Below are positions 1-12,108 of a stretch of DNA of 64,000 bases, in pieces. Position 1 is the stretch's first letter. Each line of letters starts with the position of its first letter. The notes beneath the pieces were generated by a model, which did no database searches, had not been told where the DNA came from, and saw only the letters and a list, made by a program, of their open reading frames with translations. Origin of the DNA: Physella acuta (lineage: Eukaryota > Mollusca > Gastropoda > Physidae). Position numbers and translations under genes: made by a program. The DNA lies in assembly GCF_028476545.1 (NCBI RefSeq), contig NW_026731621.1:363215-427214 (forward strand). The letters are read 5' to 3'.

Positions 1-180
1 GTGGTTTGATGGTTGAGTATACGACTTTTACCTCGATAGTCCCGAGTTCGATTCCCGGTTAATAGAACATCCCAAAGTCCACCCAATCTGTAACGGTTAC
101 CTGACTCATGTTCGGCAAAGTAAAGGCGGCTGGGCGTTGAGCCGACTACACAATCACTTTATATTACGAGGTATCTAAAA
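1..180 (+). mobile_element. tRNA-derived SINE (copy 1)
   Basis: The segment opens with an A-box-like TGGTTTGATGG. About 33 bp later comes a B-box-like GAGTTCGATTCCCGG (44-58), the spacing of an internal RNA polymerase III promoter. It does not fold as a complete tRNA, and the same sequence recurs at 8226-8400, so it is a SINE head rather than a tRNA gene. The window edge may cut its 5' end. Confidence 0.6.
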
Positions 181-589
181 CTGTCGAACTCTAATTCTTC
201 TACCCCTATGGGCTATTAGGTTCGAAAGATGTTTTACTTTTCCTCTTACTTAATTTTTTTTATATTACTGTAATCTACAGATAGTTTTTATCTTGTTGAA
301 TAAAAATAAAAAACTTTACTACATAATTACATGTTTGATGAAAACCAGTGTCATGCGATAAAATTTCCCATCGGGAACAAGCTAAAGGGTCCAAGTTGGA
401 GCCCCATCTGCTGGGTAATCAGATTGTGTACCTAGATGTGTATCCCGTACTACTTAAATAGAATTACATGCGAAGGACGAATAAGACAACGTGTATAATA
501 ATTTTGAAGCAACAAAAAAGCTTTCCAGAACACAACAGAATCTGCTCACAAGCTTTTGGATTTCTTAAAAAAAAAAAAGGAAAAAGAGT

Positions 590-700
590 GTCAACATGGG
601 TTTTGAACCCGAAACGGACGGGATGGATGACATGCTCTCAACTCGGTCGCTACAACCCATATCAATGTATCAAATTTATCGCGAGGTGTCTCTACGTGTA
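590..700 (-). mobile_element. tRNA-like SINE piece
   Basis: On the minus strand, GACCGAGTTGAGAGCATG is followed by CGGGTTCAAAACCC, which resembles the A and B boxes of a tRNA-derived SINE. The same piece lies at 9160-9235 in the duplicate. Conserved arms and a tail were not delimited. Confidence 0.4.
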
Positions 701-2692
701 GACGAGCTGTGACGAGCTGATTTCTCGATCACGCCAACTTTTATTTGTTTTTAATTCAATCTAGAGTTAAGTACGCTCAAAGGACACGACAATGCACTTA
801 CATACTACTTATTATGACTGCGCGACCATGGATTTAAGTAGATTGAAATAAAGTATCGTCACATTTTTTTAAAAAAACTGAATACTTGAGACACTAAGAG
901 AACTATCTAAGTCCCCAATCTTCAATGTCTGGAAGCCACTGGTAATAACATAAATTATTATACATGAAAAACGAACATTTAAATCGTCAAAATTACAAAA
1001 CTACTACTTACAGCGAAGAAATCGTAATTGTTACAAGAAAAATTGTAGAAGTGCTGGCTGTACAGAAAATAACTGCATTTTATAAACGTTTTCATGAATT
1101 TGTTAACATCAATCTGAATAATAATAAGTTAGGTATTGGAGAAATTTACAGTTTAATTTTTGAATTGTCTTTGTAGTTGTTTTAACAAAGCTAATTATTC
1201 TTAAGCTCAGCCGGTGAGGACAAACAACCACGCACTAATTAGCAGCAACATTGTATTTTAATACCCGCATTATTTAAATATTTTAGGCACCCACGTGACG
1301 AAGATAATTGCTTTTATCCAAGATGTTTCCAAGCATACTTTTGACAACCTACATTGTCCATATGCTTTACAGCCGAACGCTTTGTCATCACATTTACAGC
1401 ACAGCGTTTTCTGACATAAATTTCTAAACAGAAAATCATTTATATTTTGAAATGTTTACAAAGTTTTGTTAAAAAAAAATAGTAAACTTTTTACCATATA
1501 TATAAATTATCTTTTTAGTAATCAAATATATATATATATATTTTTATAAAATGGACGTTTTAAAAAATAACACATTAAAGCATTACATTTAGAAACTATT
1601 CTGATTGGAAACAACGAACTCCCAAATTTATAATTTTACCACTTTGTGTTTTTTCAATTGACTATGCTATCGTGTCATTAATAATGTTTTTAAATATTCA
1701 GTAAATAAAGCGTCCAATTGTAATAGCACTGCGAATTAATATTGTTTAAATTGTCTTATGGGCCGTTGGTAAAACAACGGTAACCGCTCCTGTAATTTAT
1801 ATTTTAAACGTATTCCTAACCCTACAACAGGTGTTGCTTTATCTTAGCTTGTTTTTTTACGTGTAATTAAACCAACAATGATGTTTTAACGTTACATTTT
1901 AACAAGCGTGTAAATGATGGGGACTGGGGGAGTATTAAATGTTACAACTAACCTTGAAGATTATAACATAGCTCTCGCAAAACACACGAAAAACATGAAC
2001 ATTTAGTGCGAAATTGTTTTTAGTCAAGCAACACTATTTAATAGAAAAATTTTAAATACTAAAAAAAAGTATATAAAAAACTTTTTTAAGAACAAGCTTT
2101 TTATGTAATAATGAAGCGAAACTCAGAAAAGAAATGATTTTATTTCAATATATAATACACTATTATTTCAATAACTTTACAGAAAAGCGTGGGGTCACCT
2201 GATAAATATAAGAAAAGGAACCCAATAGACATAAAGTGACCCACGGTTTTTAAAATAGTTATTAAAATAGTAGTGTATTATTATATTACAATGTTGCAGT
2301 CTACATTTAGAAAGATGCCTCATTGGAAGGCAACATAAAATTACAGTTAAGTATCTGGAGTATAGATACTTTTTAAAAAGCAATATGTTTACTATTAAAG
2401 CATTTTAGTTAAAGGGCTATTCTTAAATCAGATTTGGAACCGCTGCAATTTTAATTTACAGAGCGTATGTTAAAGTAGGGGCTTCTATTAATCTATTAGG
2501 TGAGCTAAACAGACGTGTGATATAAAATATAATAAATATATATAAATGAAACTTAACAAAAACATAATCTCTGTTCGTTGGTATCTACGAAGTACTTAAT
2601 AAAATAAACGGTTACAAAGAATTTAACAGACTTGGGCGTCAGAAATGTTTGAACTGCTGGATATTTTAAAAATGCCATTTTATTGTTCTATA

Positions 2693-3084
2693 GGGGTCGT
2701 CCATGAATGACGTCGCACTCGTAATTTTGTGACGGTGTGTGATGAAGGGGAGGGGGGAGAGGTAGAGATGTTGCGACGTCACACTTTTGCATTATAAAAA
2801 AGCAATGTAGAAAACAAATTTTAGACGTTATTTCGCGTTTTAGAAAATTGTTTAATAAATTGTAATATAATAAAAATACTCTGTTTTTGACAGAGTTCAG
2901 ACAAGATTTTGGAAAAATATCGATGTTTTGAAAAAAAATTCAACTGCAATTTTGAGGGGGGGGGGGGTTGTAGGCTTAGGTGTGACGTCATTTTAGAGGG
3001 TGGGTCTGGCTTTTTGTGACGATGTGTGACGGAAGGGAGGGGGGAGGTAAAAATCTCCAAAAAGCGTCATTTATGGATGACCCC
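2693..3084. mobile_element. Palindromic TGACGTC-ended MITE (copy a)
   Basis: The ends are inverted copies of GGGGTCGTCCAT.AATGACGTC. The interior has G-rich tracts and a central inverted pair of AAGCAATG and TTTTAGCCG-like blocks. It is flanked by ATA on both sides. No coding capacity is visible. Six other copies or fragments are in the window. The superfamily is uncertain, since the target duplication is short and not constant. Confidence 0.75.
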
Positions 3085-4307
3085 ATAGAAAATTCTTTAT
3101 CGTTTGTTTGCCTTCACAAACAAATAAATGACACCTGTTGGTTGAGCTCAGCTGGTGCATAATTAGCTTGAATCCAACAACTACAAAGACATTAAAAAGA
3201 TTAAATTGTAGATTTCTCCAATATCTACCAAACTATTCTCAGATTACTTTCAAAATGTTTTGTTAAAACATGTATATAAAAATGTGATCTTTTTCTCAAT
3301 GGTTTTCAAATCAACAGGATACTTCATTTTCGCCTTTTAAGAGAAAGACTTGTTCGCTGTAAAGTTTTATTTTTGTTATATTGTCTATACAGCTTCCCAT
3401 TAAGGTGTAAGTTTTTATAATTGTATCGTAATTGAATAGAAAATATTTGATTTGTGCTATTATAAAAAAGATATACCCATAATTAAAATATACAAAATAT
3501 ATTCGTAAGCGCATTGTGACGTGGCCTAGATGTTCATAACGAAAGCGTGTGGGCACGGAAAGATTATGTGTGAGAGTGGCCTCTCTTTAGAAGTGTGTGA
3601 ACTGTAGTGTGTAAGGTGTGTGATGTATCGTCAACTTAGGGTAGCATGTAGTTAGTTTTCATCGTGTTAATGTTCACTGTTTCTCTGTAGTAGTTTGGAA
3701 TTTATATTGGACTGTTACAATTGAAATGTGTGGATTCTTTTTTTACCTGATTCCAAAAGTAAATGGAACGCTGAGTGTAACAAGCATAATATTCTACGAC
3801 CTAGATTGCTCAAGGTAGAAAGTGTTCGTTATAAGCATATTAAGAAGCATCATTACAGATTATTTTATGATAAGTGTTATTTTAGTATATACTAAATAAA
3901 TAGGTAACTTCTATTAATGCTTTTGTTAAAGTTATATTTATTGCAAAACCAATGTTTTTCTTTACCAATAACTAATACAGAAAAATCAAACATACTTTAG
4001 ATTTAAAAATGTAAGAATAATTAACATATCTCATTTTTACAAGCTTTTATTTAACTCACTTCCTCTGTCTGTCGTCCGTCAGTCGTACGTCTAAAATAAG
4101 ATCGAAAAGTCCGAGCGAAATTACTGGCACTTCTAGCTGACAGATACAGTTTGTAGTTGAAATGTGGGTCAAGGCATGAAGACAATGCAACATGACATTA
4201 AATTTGACTAAATTGAATGCCTAATTAATTTTTTATGAATAATTAAAAATTTTTACCTAATTAGTAGGCAGTTCTTTCCAACTACTCCACACGCGTCATC
4301 ACGTTCA
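3085..4307. other. AT-rich stretch with no recognisable gene
   Basis: I see no convincing exon, RNA gene or transposon end here. The minus-strand open frame at 3311-3556 has no recognisable protein features. Part of 3120-3260 (reading GGTTGAGCTCAGCTGGTGC on) resembles the reverse complement of about 1080-1215 in unit A. Confidence 0.4.
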
Positions 4308-4374
4308 ATGTATAATAAAACTCAAATCTGCTATTGGACTAGATCATTATAACCTGAGATATTGTATGTTAATA
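4308..4374 (+). repeat. 65-bp direct repeat, left copy
   Basis: The sequence from 'TGTATAATAAAACTCAAA' to 'ATTGTATGTTAA' is nearly the same as 6227-6293, with a few mismatches. The two copies bracket 1.85 kb of microsatellite, MITE and hAT sequence. Confidence 0.8.
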
Positions 4375-4376
4375 GA

Positions 4377-4377
<1 letters not shown>

Positions 4378-4472
<95 letters not shown>

Positions 4473-4510
4473 TATAATATATATATATATATATATATAC
4501 ATATATAATA

Positions 4511-4551
<41 letters not shown>

Positions 4552-4588
4552 GTATGTATATATATACATATATACATATATACATATA
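4378..4588. repeat. (TA)n microsatellite
   Basis: Long TA runs are broken by a few AAA, C and G interruptions. Open frames through it are artefacts of the repeat. Other long TA tracts are at 13862-14083, 16673-16783, 17318-17390, 30248-30366, 42541-42596, 43291-43414, 46060-46139, 50395-50425, 51862-51945 and 58757-58902. Confidence 0.95.
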
Positions 4589-4998
4589 GGGGTCGTTCAT
4601 AAATGACGTCACACTCGTAGAGGGGGTTCCGTAATTTTATGACGGTGTGATGAGGGGGGGAGGGGGGGTTCAGATGGTGTGACGTCACTTTTTGTATTAT
4701 AAAACAGCAATGTTAGAAAACGATTTTTAGCCGTTATTTCGTGGTATAGAAAACGGTTTTAATAAATTGAAATAGAAATTGATAAAAATACTCTATGTTG
4801 ACAGAGTTCTGAAAAAATATCGATGTTTTAAGTAAAATTCAGCAATTTTGAAGGGGGTTGTAGGCTGAAGTGTGACTTCATTTTAAGGGGGGGGGTCTGG
4901 CATTATGTGACGGCATTTGACGGAAGGAAGGGGGAAGGTAAAAATCGTCAAAAAAGCGTAACGTCCCTACGAGTGTGACGTCATTTATGGATGACCCC
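4589..4998. mobile_element. Palindromic TGACGTC-ended MITE (copy b)
   Basis: This has the same family termini as 2693-3084. It begins GGGGTCGTTCATAAATGACG, ends ATTTATGGATGACCCC, and has TA on each side. Its left end abuts a TA microsatellite. Confidence 0.8.
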
Positions 4999-5316
4999 TA
5001 GGCAGTGCTCTCATTTTGACCATTTTCAGCAGAGCGGCGCCTTTATTGGAGATTTAAGTCAAATAAAATAAAAGCGAGTTAGGACTGCTGCAAAGACAAT
5101 ATAAAATCACCTTGCAGAAACTACGAATTGAAGCTGTCAACCACTAAAGCTAATTTTATGTTTTGTAAATGAGCCAACCAATTTTTATAGCTCACTTAAT
5201 GCTTTTTTTTCGCTTTCTCGGCGCCTGGTTGAATACTATGCAAGAACATGACTCACATTGTCAGTCAACAACTTTACATAATAATATGTTCTTTATGTCA
5301 TTCATATGGATGGATA

Positions 5317-5425
5317 TACGTAGAGTTTCTTCCAGGCATCTCTTGAGGGGGAGGGGTTGGCTACGTCTCCCGCTCCCCCCACCCCCCCCCCCCGACCCGA
5401 ACGAAATAGAATGTCTATAGAAAAT
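5317..5425 (-). mobile_element. Remnant of TTTCTTCCAG-type MITE
   Basis: 'GAGTTTCTTCCAGGCATCTC' followed by a G-rich run, a C-rich run and 'GAACGAAAT' matches parts of the small MITEs at 20488-20630 and 45375-45525. The open frames through the C tract are compositional. Confidence 0.45.
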
Positions 5426-5708
5426 ATATACTTCCCCCGGATACAGAGCTTTTTTGAAAGAAAAACTGGATATACTCGATCAGTCACAGCTGATTACACG
5501 TAGGCCTACAGGCCTAAGTTTGTTTGATCGTGTTTTATTTGCAATAAATTAAACGCGTGATTTCTTTTTCTCCTGTCAGTGGAGTATTTGATTTTGCATT
5601 GTCAACCTTGTGCGGTATGTTTACTGTTTTAGCAAAGTCGTAACGATGCCGTCTGGTACTTCCTTTCAACAGAAAATGACAGGTCACTCGAAGGTCAGCT
5701 GATATAGG

Positions 5709-6054
5709 CAGTGGCGTAGAGACCCATTCTGCGCCCCCGTGAAGTATCATTTTAGCCCCCCCCCCCCCTCGCCCATTTATAAATATGGTTAAAGTTAGTG
5801 AAAAACCGCCCCTTCCCCCCCCCCCCTACTTCCCCCACCTTTCCAGGAATTGGAAAAGTTATTGGCACTTTTTACCATTCACTATACCGTAAACGATTTT
5901 CTCGTGGTGCCAAACAATTGATGTAGAAACAGTTAAATCATATTTGTGTAGAATTTAATACTGCAACCTAAAATGAACTTTTTATTTTTTTCTACCCCTT
6001 TTGGCGCCCCCTTAAGTTCGACCGCCCCACCCGCATTCCCCAGCAACGCCAATA
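5709..6054. mobile_element. hAT-type MITE
   Basis: It starts CAGTGGCGTAGAGACCC and ends with a degraded GCAACGCCAATA. An exact 8-bp target duplication GATATAGG (5701-5708 and 6055-6062) flanks it. CAGTGGCG ends with 8-bp duplications are diagnostic of hAT transposons. The interior is C-rich and non-coding. Confidence 0.85.
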
Positions 6055-6226
6055 GATATAGGACATCTTCCCAAGATGTTTTGAATTTTCATTTTAAATA
6101 GGCTCTTGCTATTTTCATCTGAGCGTCTGTTTCATTCAATAGTATGTTGTCGAAAACAGCTTTTGTAATATCATTATGCAGTTTAAAAAACTTCATAAAA
6201 GCGGCTCTTCTTGTTATCGACTGTTA

Positions 6227-6293
6227 AATGTATAATAAAACTCAAATGTGTTAGTGGACAAGATCATTATAACCTGAGATATTGTATGTTAAC
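6227..6293 (+). repeat. 65-bp direct repeat, right copy
   Basis: Partner of 4308-4374. Confidence 0.8.
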
Positions 6294-6474
6294 ATCTACT
6301 GTGATACAGGTGCGGATCTTATGTTTACAAGTTACCTGAGCGAAGCATGCACTAATAAGCACCGTTGGTTTGCAGTTTTAAAAGTTGAGATCTTTTTACT
6401 ATCTGGTGATGTTAACCCTGCAATTTACAAACCTCTTCTCCAAATTAGTTTTGAAAAAAAAAGGAATATCACAC

Positions 6475-6729
6475 CAGAGGCGTAGCGAAGAGAGGGGGTG
6501 GGGAAACATATGTTCCCGGGTGTGGACCTTAGAGGGGCGCTAAAATGGGTTGGAAAAACAAATTAAAAGTTTGAGGTTGTGTGTGTAAAATGAAAAGTTC
6601 AAGGGGGTGCAAATCGAAAGTTTGGAGGGGGGGGGGGTGCAAAGCGAAAGTTTGAGGGGGTGCAAATTAAAAGTTTGAGGGGTGGTGCAAATCGAAAGTT
6701 TGTCCCCGGGCAGGGTCCCGACGCCTCTG
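6475..6729. mobile_element. hAT-type MITE, CAGAGGCG ends
   Basis: The ends are CAGAGGCGTAGCGA and CGACGCCTCTG, with an exact 8-bp duplication TATCACAC (6467-6474 and 6730-6737). The interior repeats the phrase GTGCAAATCGAAAGTTTG several times between G runs. It lies about 200 bp downstream of the lectin stop codon. Confidence 0.88.
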
Positions 6730-6843
6730 TATCACACCATAGAATGTATTTGAATGACGAATTGTTTTAACAATCCGAAAAATATTTCGATTTAAAAAAA
6801 AAACTAAAGTAAAATAACACCAAATACTTTTGCAAATTTTGCT

Positions 6844-6849
6844 TTTTAT
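6844..6849 (-). promoter_or_regulatory. Polyadenylation signal of the lectin gene
   Basis: AATAAA on the minus strand lies about 95 bp after the stop codon of the H-type lectin gene and fits its 3' end. Confidence 0.55.
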
Positions 6850-6941
6850 TGAGCAGAATTTAAAACATAATTTTTAAAGACGTTAGTATCAGAACAGTTA
6901 TGTAAAAATAAAGAGCCGTCTTTAAATTTTGTTTAAGATTT

Positions 6942-7648
6942 CTATTCGAACGCATACCAGCGCACATAGGCACCGTAGATCAATGTATTTGCCCATGTAG
7001 ACAAAATGATTTCAGCACCAGTTGTTGTGATCTGTCCCACACGAACTGAATACCTCAAGTTTGTGTCTTTATTTGCATCCAAAGCTTCCAAATGTAACAC
7101 TACAGTTGGTGGCGTCCCGTAGGGCTTGGCGAACTTGATAGTTTGAACACTTTGCTTATCATTCCCAGACACCTGATAGGTGTTGGAGTTTCCAAAGGGG
7201 ACAAGACCTTGTTCTTTGTGACCGGCCACTTCTTCAGCCAGCTCTTGTAAGCATGCTGGAACTGAAAACGTAACTTCGTTGCTTACAATTTTAATTTGAT
7301 GTTAATAACGTGTTTACATCGTCTTTATTTTGTTGTTTAACAAAATGATCATGGGTATCAATAAAATGTGACTTCGATCAAATGAAAGATTTATAGTGAA
7401 ACAAATAAATGTTATTTTATACATAGTAGAATTTAGTTCGTCCTTAAACAATCTAAATAAATTCCATTTTAGACTACATTTACTTTGCAGAAAAATAAAT
7501 GGAATTTCATTTGCAAAAAATACTTTTTTAAATAAATTAAAAAATTTGAAAGGATACATGATATGTCTAAAGTAACAACTAAATACTTACAATCAGTTGA
7601 TGAGACTGCTGAAATTAAACCCAGCACAACAAGAAGTTTTCCGTACAT
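6942..7648 (-). CDS. Secreted H-type lectin
   Basis: Two exons join in frame. Exon 1 is 7591-7648, with ATG at 7648 and donor GTAAGTATTT. Exon 2 is 6942-7261, with acceptor CGTTTTCAG. They give a 125-residue protein. Residues 1-17 or so (MYGKLLVVLGLISAVSS) are a signal peptide, so the protein is probably secreted. Residues 50-125 match the H-type lectin fold: FAKPYGTPP, the LxALD stretch, NLRYSV, GAEI, a TWANT motif and a closing W/F strand. Helix pomatia agglutinin has the equivalent PY..PP, LD, NLR, TW..T and W. That family binds GalNAc-type sugars, usually as trimers or hexamers, and serves in snail egg defence and innate immunity. Sugar preference here is inferred from family. The gene is intact and typical in length for a one-domain member. 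A TTTCAG just upstream of the ATG may mark a further 5' non-coding exon. Confidence 0.9.
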
Positions 7649-8225
7649 TTTTTTATTACTGAAACAAACATTTAGATATGAAGTATGTCAAATGGACTAT
7701 AATGCTCTTTTCTCAGTAATGATTATGAAATACTCTTAATAAAGATATAAATCAAAGATTTGGCAGCATATATTTTGCATTGTGAAGAAGCCTTTTTTAA
7801 GGAAGTTGATATTAAAAGTAGTGACTTATTTATAATATATTTACTATTTTGTCTTCTTTCTAAATTTTTATTATGGAATAGATTCCTTTCGACACAAGTA
7901 AGTATTAATTGTCAAATTGTTATGATCCGAATATGTCGTTGACGCCAATTTGAGCCGTTTTTTTTATTTGCTTTTATAGTCTCTGTCCAACTAACAACAA
8001 ACTTTCAATACGGCAGTTGTTTGATTTTTAAGTTATTTCTCCTAGATGAGTGGTTGTCCACAGCTGTCAAAGTACATCTCACAACCACGAGTTTAACCGA
8101 CCCGACCACATCGATAACACGCATTATGGTATAATCACACTATAATGTTGTGTCCGAAAAAAATCACTTAATAAATTTTCTCCACAGAGTTAAGTTCCAA
8201 TTATAATACGAGTCTTGTGGGAACT
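7649..8225. other. Region upstream of the lectin gene
   Basis: The intergenic sequence is AT-rich. TTTATATC-type TATA-like words lie about 100 bp before the lectin ATG on the minus strand, but none can be assigned as the promoter. No gene is seen. Confidence 0.35.
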
Positions 8226-8400
8226 GGGTGGTTTGATGGTTCAGCATACGATTTTTACATCGATGGTCTCGAGTTCGATTCCCGGTTAATACAACATCCC
8301 AAAGTCCACCCAAGCTGTAATGGTTACCTGAAGCATGTTCGGAAAAGTAAAGGCGGCTGGGCGTTGAGCCGACCACACAATCACTTTATATTCCGACGTC
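8226..8400 (+). mobile_element. tRNA-derived SINE (copy 2)
   Basis: This is near-identical to 1-180. It has the TGGTTTGATGG A-box-like word, the CGAGTTCGATTCCCGG B box, and the shared downstream phrase GGCGGCTGGGCGTTGAGCCG. It was carried here with the duplicated unit. Confidence 0.65.
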
Positions 8401-8664
8401 ACTAAAACAGGCGTACTCTAATTCTCATACCCCTATGGGCTATTAGGTTCGAAAGATATTTTACTTTACTTCTTACTTAATTTATATTTATATTCTTGTA
8501 ATCTAGAGATAGTTTTTATCTTGTCGAATAAATAAAAGACTTTACTACATATTACATGTTTGATGAAAACCAGTGTCATGCGATGAAATTTCCCGTCGGG
8601 GACAAGCTAAAGGGTCCAAGGTGCTAGGTAATCAGATTGTATACCTAGATATGTATCCCGTACT

Positions 8665-9001
8665 CAGTGGCGTAGCGAGGTCGGTTGTCACCCGGTGCGC
8701 ACTTAAACTTTCAAATTTCGATTTCCACTCCCCCCCCCCTCAAACTTTTGATTTTCACACCACTACTCCTCAAACTTTTAATTTTAATTTCCCCCCCCCC
8801 CTCCACTGTTGTCGGGATTTGTCAAATTTGCTCTTAAAAGACTATTTAACATTCGAATTAATAATTTAATTAAGTGGAATTATCATTTTTCTCTATATAT
8901 TTTGCGATTTTTTGCCTTAGTGGCACCCCCCCCCCCCCCTAAATGGTGTCACCCGGTGCGGTCCGCACCCCCCCCCCCCCCCTTCCCTCACTACGCCACT
9001 G
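8665..9001. mobile_element. hAT MITE with empty site in unit A
   Basis: It begins CAGTGGCGTAGCGAGG and ends CTCACTACGCCACTG. The 8-bp duplication is CCCGTACT (8657-8664) and TCCGTACT (9002-9009), with one mismatch. Unit A keeps the unoccupied site around 456-463. The interior includes TTGTCGGGATTTGTCAAAT, which is shared with 17080-17240 and 55020-55190, so those are relatives. Confidence 0.9.
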
Positions 9002-10568
9002 TCCGTACTACTTAAATAGAATTACACGCGAAGAACGAATAAAAAACGTGTATAATAATTTTGAAGCAACAAAAATGTTTTCCAGAACACAACAGATACT
9101 GCTCTCACACGGTGGGTAAGCTTTTGGACTTCTTATCAAAAAACAAAAACAGATATAGTGTCAACATGGGTTTTGAACCCGAAACTGACGGGATCGATGA
9201 CATGCTCTCAACTCGGTCACTATAACACATGTATCGAATTTTAGTACTTTATCGCGAAGTGTCTTTATATGTCGACGGCAACGGGCTCCTGTGACGAACT
9301 GATTTCTCGATCCCGTCCACTGTTATTTGTTTTAAATTCAATCTTGAAATAAGTACGGGACACGACAATGCACTTACATACTACTTTTTGGTTATTATGA
9401 CTGCGCAACCAAGTATTTAAGTATATTGAAGTTAAGTATCGTCACATTTTTTAATAAAAAAACGTGAATACTTGAGACACTAAGAGGACTATCTGGATCC
9501 CCAATCTTCAAGGCCTGGAAGCCACTGATAACAACATAATTAAATTGTTATACATGAAAACGAACATTTAAAGCGTCAAAATTACAAAACTACTACTTAC
9601 AGGGAAGATATCGTAGTTTTTACAACGAAAATTGTAGATTTCTGGCTGTACAGAAAATAACTGCATTTTATATACAAGTTTTCATGAATTTGTTAACATC
9701 AATCTGAATAATAATGAGTTAGTTATTGGAGAAATGTACAGTTTAATTTTTGAATTGTCCTTGTTGTTGTTTGTTCAAAGCTAATTATTCTCAAGCCCAG
9801 AATGTGAGGAAAAACAACCACGGACTAATTAGCAGTAACATTGTATTTTAATACCCTCATTATTTAAATATTTTAGGCACCCACGTGTCGAAGATAATTG
9901 CTTTTATCCAAGATGTTGCCAAGCGTACTTTTGACAACCTACATTGTCCATATGCTTTACAGCCGAACGCTTTGTCATCACATTTACAGCACAGAGATTT
10001 CTGGCATAAATTTCTAAACAGAAAATTATTTGTGTTTTGAAATGTTTACAACGCTTGGTTAAAAAAAATAGTAAACTTTTTACCATATATATTAAATATC
10101 TTTTTAGTAAGCAAATTAAAACAAAATATATATCTTTATAAAATGGACGTTTTCTAAAAATAACACATTAAAGCATTAAAGTTAGAAACTATTTTGATTG
10201 GAAACAAAGAACTCCCAAATTTATAATTTTACCACTTTGTGTTTGTTCAATTGTCTATGCTATCGTGTCATTAATAATGTTTTTAAATATTTAGTAAATA
10301 AAGCTTCCGATTGTAATAGCACTGCGAATTAATATTGTTTAAATTGTTTCATGGGCCGTTGGTAAAGCAATGGTAACCGCTCTTGTAATTTATATTTTAA
10401 ACGTATTCCTAACCCTACAGCAGGTGTTGTTTTATCTTAGCTTGTTTATGTGGCATGGACATGATCATGAGTTTGAAGAATGTACTTTCCATCCCCTTTA
10501 CCCCCCTCATCCCCTTCTGGCCATTCAGCAAACGGCCGGTTTGTTATCTTGTTACTGCACGCTGTAAT

Positions 10569-11564
10569 GGTAAACGGAAAAAAAGTCACAGGAAAAAAAA
10601 ACACAGAAAAAAAGTCACAGTTTTTGCTAGGAAAAAAAGTCACAGAAAAAAAGTCACAGTGGAAAAATTTTATCGGAAAAAAAGTCACAGAAATAAAGTC
10701 ACAGAAAAAAAGTCACAAAAATATTTTTAGAAATATTTTTATTTATTTGTTTAGAATAGTAAAATTTTGTATGTTTATTGTTTGTGGGTTGTATTTTTTA
10801 TAGCATAAATTATTTATAGACGTTAAAAGCATTATGGTTTATAACAATTGTAAGTAAAAATATTCTAATATAATTTACACAACAATCACAACATTTGTTA
10901 CGTACTTGGTTAAAAACGCGGTAGAAAATTTAATTATAAAAGAAATTTAGGCAAATTTTGCCGTAGGCTATTCTCTGGTCGGCCTCTCCTCAGTAGGCAT
11001 TTTCCGAACATATTTTGTGTTGTTGTCGTCATGCGTCAATGACAGCCTTTCAACCTTGTCGGCTTTCTGTTTTGATCCTAAGTTTTGTTATGTAATGAGC
11101 ATGATAAATGTGGGCAGAAAAGGCGGTTGAACTAAACATAACTATTGTTGCCATGAGTTGAGGGCAGCAAGTCAGATGAACTTACCATTTCACGGTAATT
11201 TAATGTTGGTATTTTAAAAAAAAACAGGATTAAAACCGTGGACTTCGGAGCATTCTATTAAACGCTACTAATCTTAGGTTTAACATAATTACAATCTACC
11301 TACTTCATACTAAATATTTTTAGATGAATTATAAAAATTACCATGCGTATACAGCCTACACACATTACATTTAATTAATCCTAAGTTAATGTGCACTCTC
11401 TAAATATTTAATATACATAAAAGTATTAACAAGTATCATGCAAATATATATTTGTGACTTTTTTTCCTGTGACTTTTTTTCCTGTGACTTTTTTTCCTGT
11501 GACTTTTTTTCTGTGTTTTTTTTTCCTTTTTTTTTTTTTTCCTGTGACTTTTTTTCCTACAATC
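10569..11564 (+). mobile_element. Non-autonomous transposon with tandem-repeat termini (copy 1)
   Basis: This 996-bp element has an exact 8-bp target duplication GCTGTAAT (10561-10568 and 11565-11572). The left arm (10569-10710) is an array of GGAAAAAAAGTCACAG units. The right arm (11452-11564) is the inverted array of GTGACTTTTTTTCC, ending CCTACAATC. The interior of about 740 bp is AT-rich and lacks a coding frame. Lysine-rich and phenylalanine-rich open frames in the arms are repeat artefacts. Copy 2 (14849-15827) is the same element in opposite orientation. An 8-bp duplication fits hAT, P, Merlin or Zisupton-like transposases, and the superfamily is unknown. Confidence 0.85.
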
Positions 11565-11572
11565 GCTGTAAT

Positions 11573-12108
11573 AGGCTTGAAAGCGTTATTCAGGCTTTAC
11601 ATCGGACCGTACACGGAACATGTGTTAATGTGTATGCCCATATCTCCGTATAGGGTTTGCTAGCAACGAATGTTAATACTAGACAAGTGCCGACTTTTTT
11701 TTTCGAATATCGTTAAATGGAGAAAGTCTTTTGATTCAGAATGCATTTCCCCATCTGTCAGTAGTCATTAATTTGACGTGAGTGACGTAGTTTTTTAGTT
11801 ATTAGCTTCCTACTTTGGAGCCGGGTACTGGACGGTGGGGTACGAGTTTACCCAGCGTTCAGTGGGGCGGAAGATAAGCCAGATGAGAACCAAAGGACAA
11901 AAGTGACCGATACAGTTATCAAACCGATATCCAAGCCAGTTAGTCGGTGTTTTCGTTGATGCCTGCCTGGCTAATGGGAGACACCTCCTGAGCCGATGAT
12001 GTGAGTGAAGGAAAAAAAAGTTAACAGCGTCTAAAGTGGATTGGGATGGTCCTGTAGTTTTATTATTTGATAACTAAGTTTATCATAACAGAGCTAGCTA
12101 AAATAATT
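11573..12108. other. Spacer with no recognisable gene
   Basis: Somewhat more GC-rich sequence around 11820-11950 has no clear coding frame or element ends. Confidence 0.3.

Larger units (their letters stand above)
1..2485 (+). repeat. Local segmental duplication, unit A
   Basis: This stretch is repeated in order at 8226-10445 (matching 1-1862) and 14575-16175 (matching about 1900-2485). The two partner pieces are separated by 4.1 kb of inserted sequence. Matching landmarks include the SINE head, 'CCGTACTACTTAAATAG', 'GGCACCCACGTG', and the run after 'GTAAATGATGGGG'. Apart from the two SINE-like pieces I see no gene in it. The unit may begin left of the window. It preserves the empty sites for transposons that later entered the other copy. 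Confidence 0.85.
8226..10445 (+). repeat. Duplicated unit B (matches 1-1862)
   Basis: This is collinear with unit A except for a 337-bp hAT MITE (8665-9001) that A lacks. Homology stops at 'TTATCTTAGCTTGTTTA', and it resumes about 4.1 kb later at 14575. No gene is seen in it. Confidence 0.85.

Noticed and set aside
4347-4688. Open frames of alternating Tyr-Ile residues here and at every TA tract
   Set aside because: They are translations of (TA)n microsatellites in both strands and have no gene features.
10446-10803. Lys/Ser-rich and Phe-rich open frames in the GTCACAG arms (also 11438-11663 and 14743-14958)
   Set aside because: They result from the tandem terminal array of a transposon and change frame with unit length.
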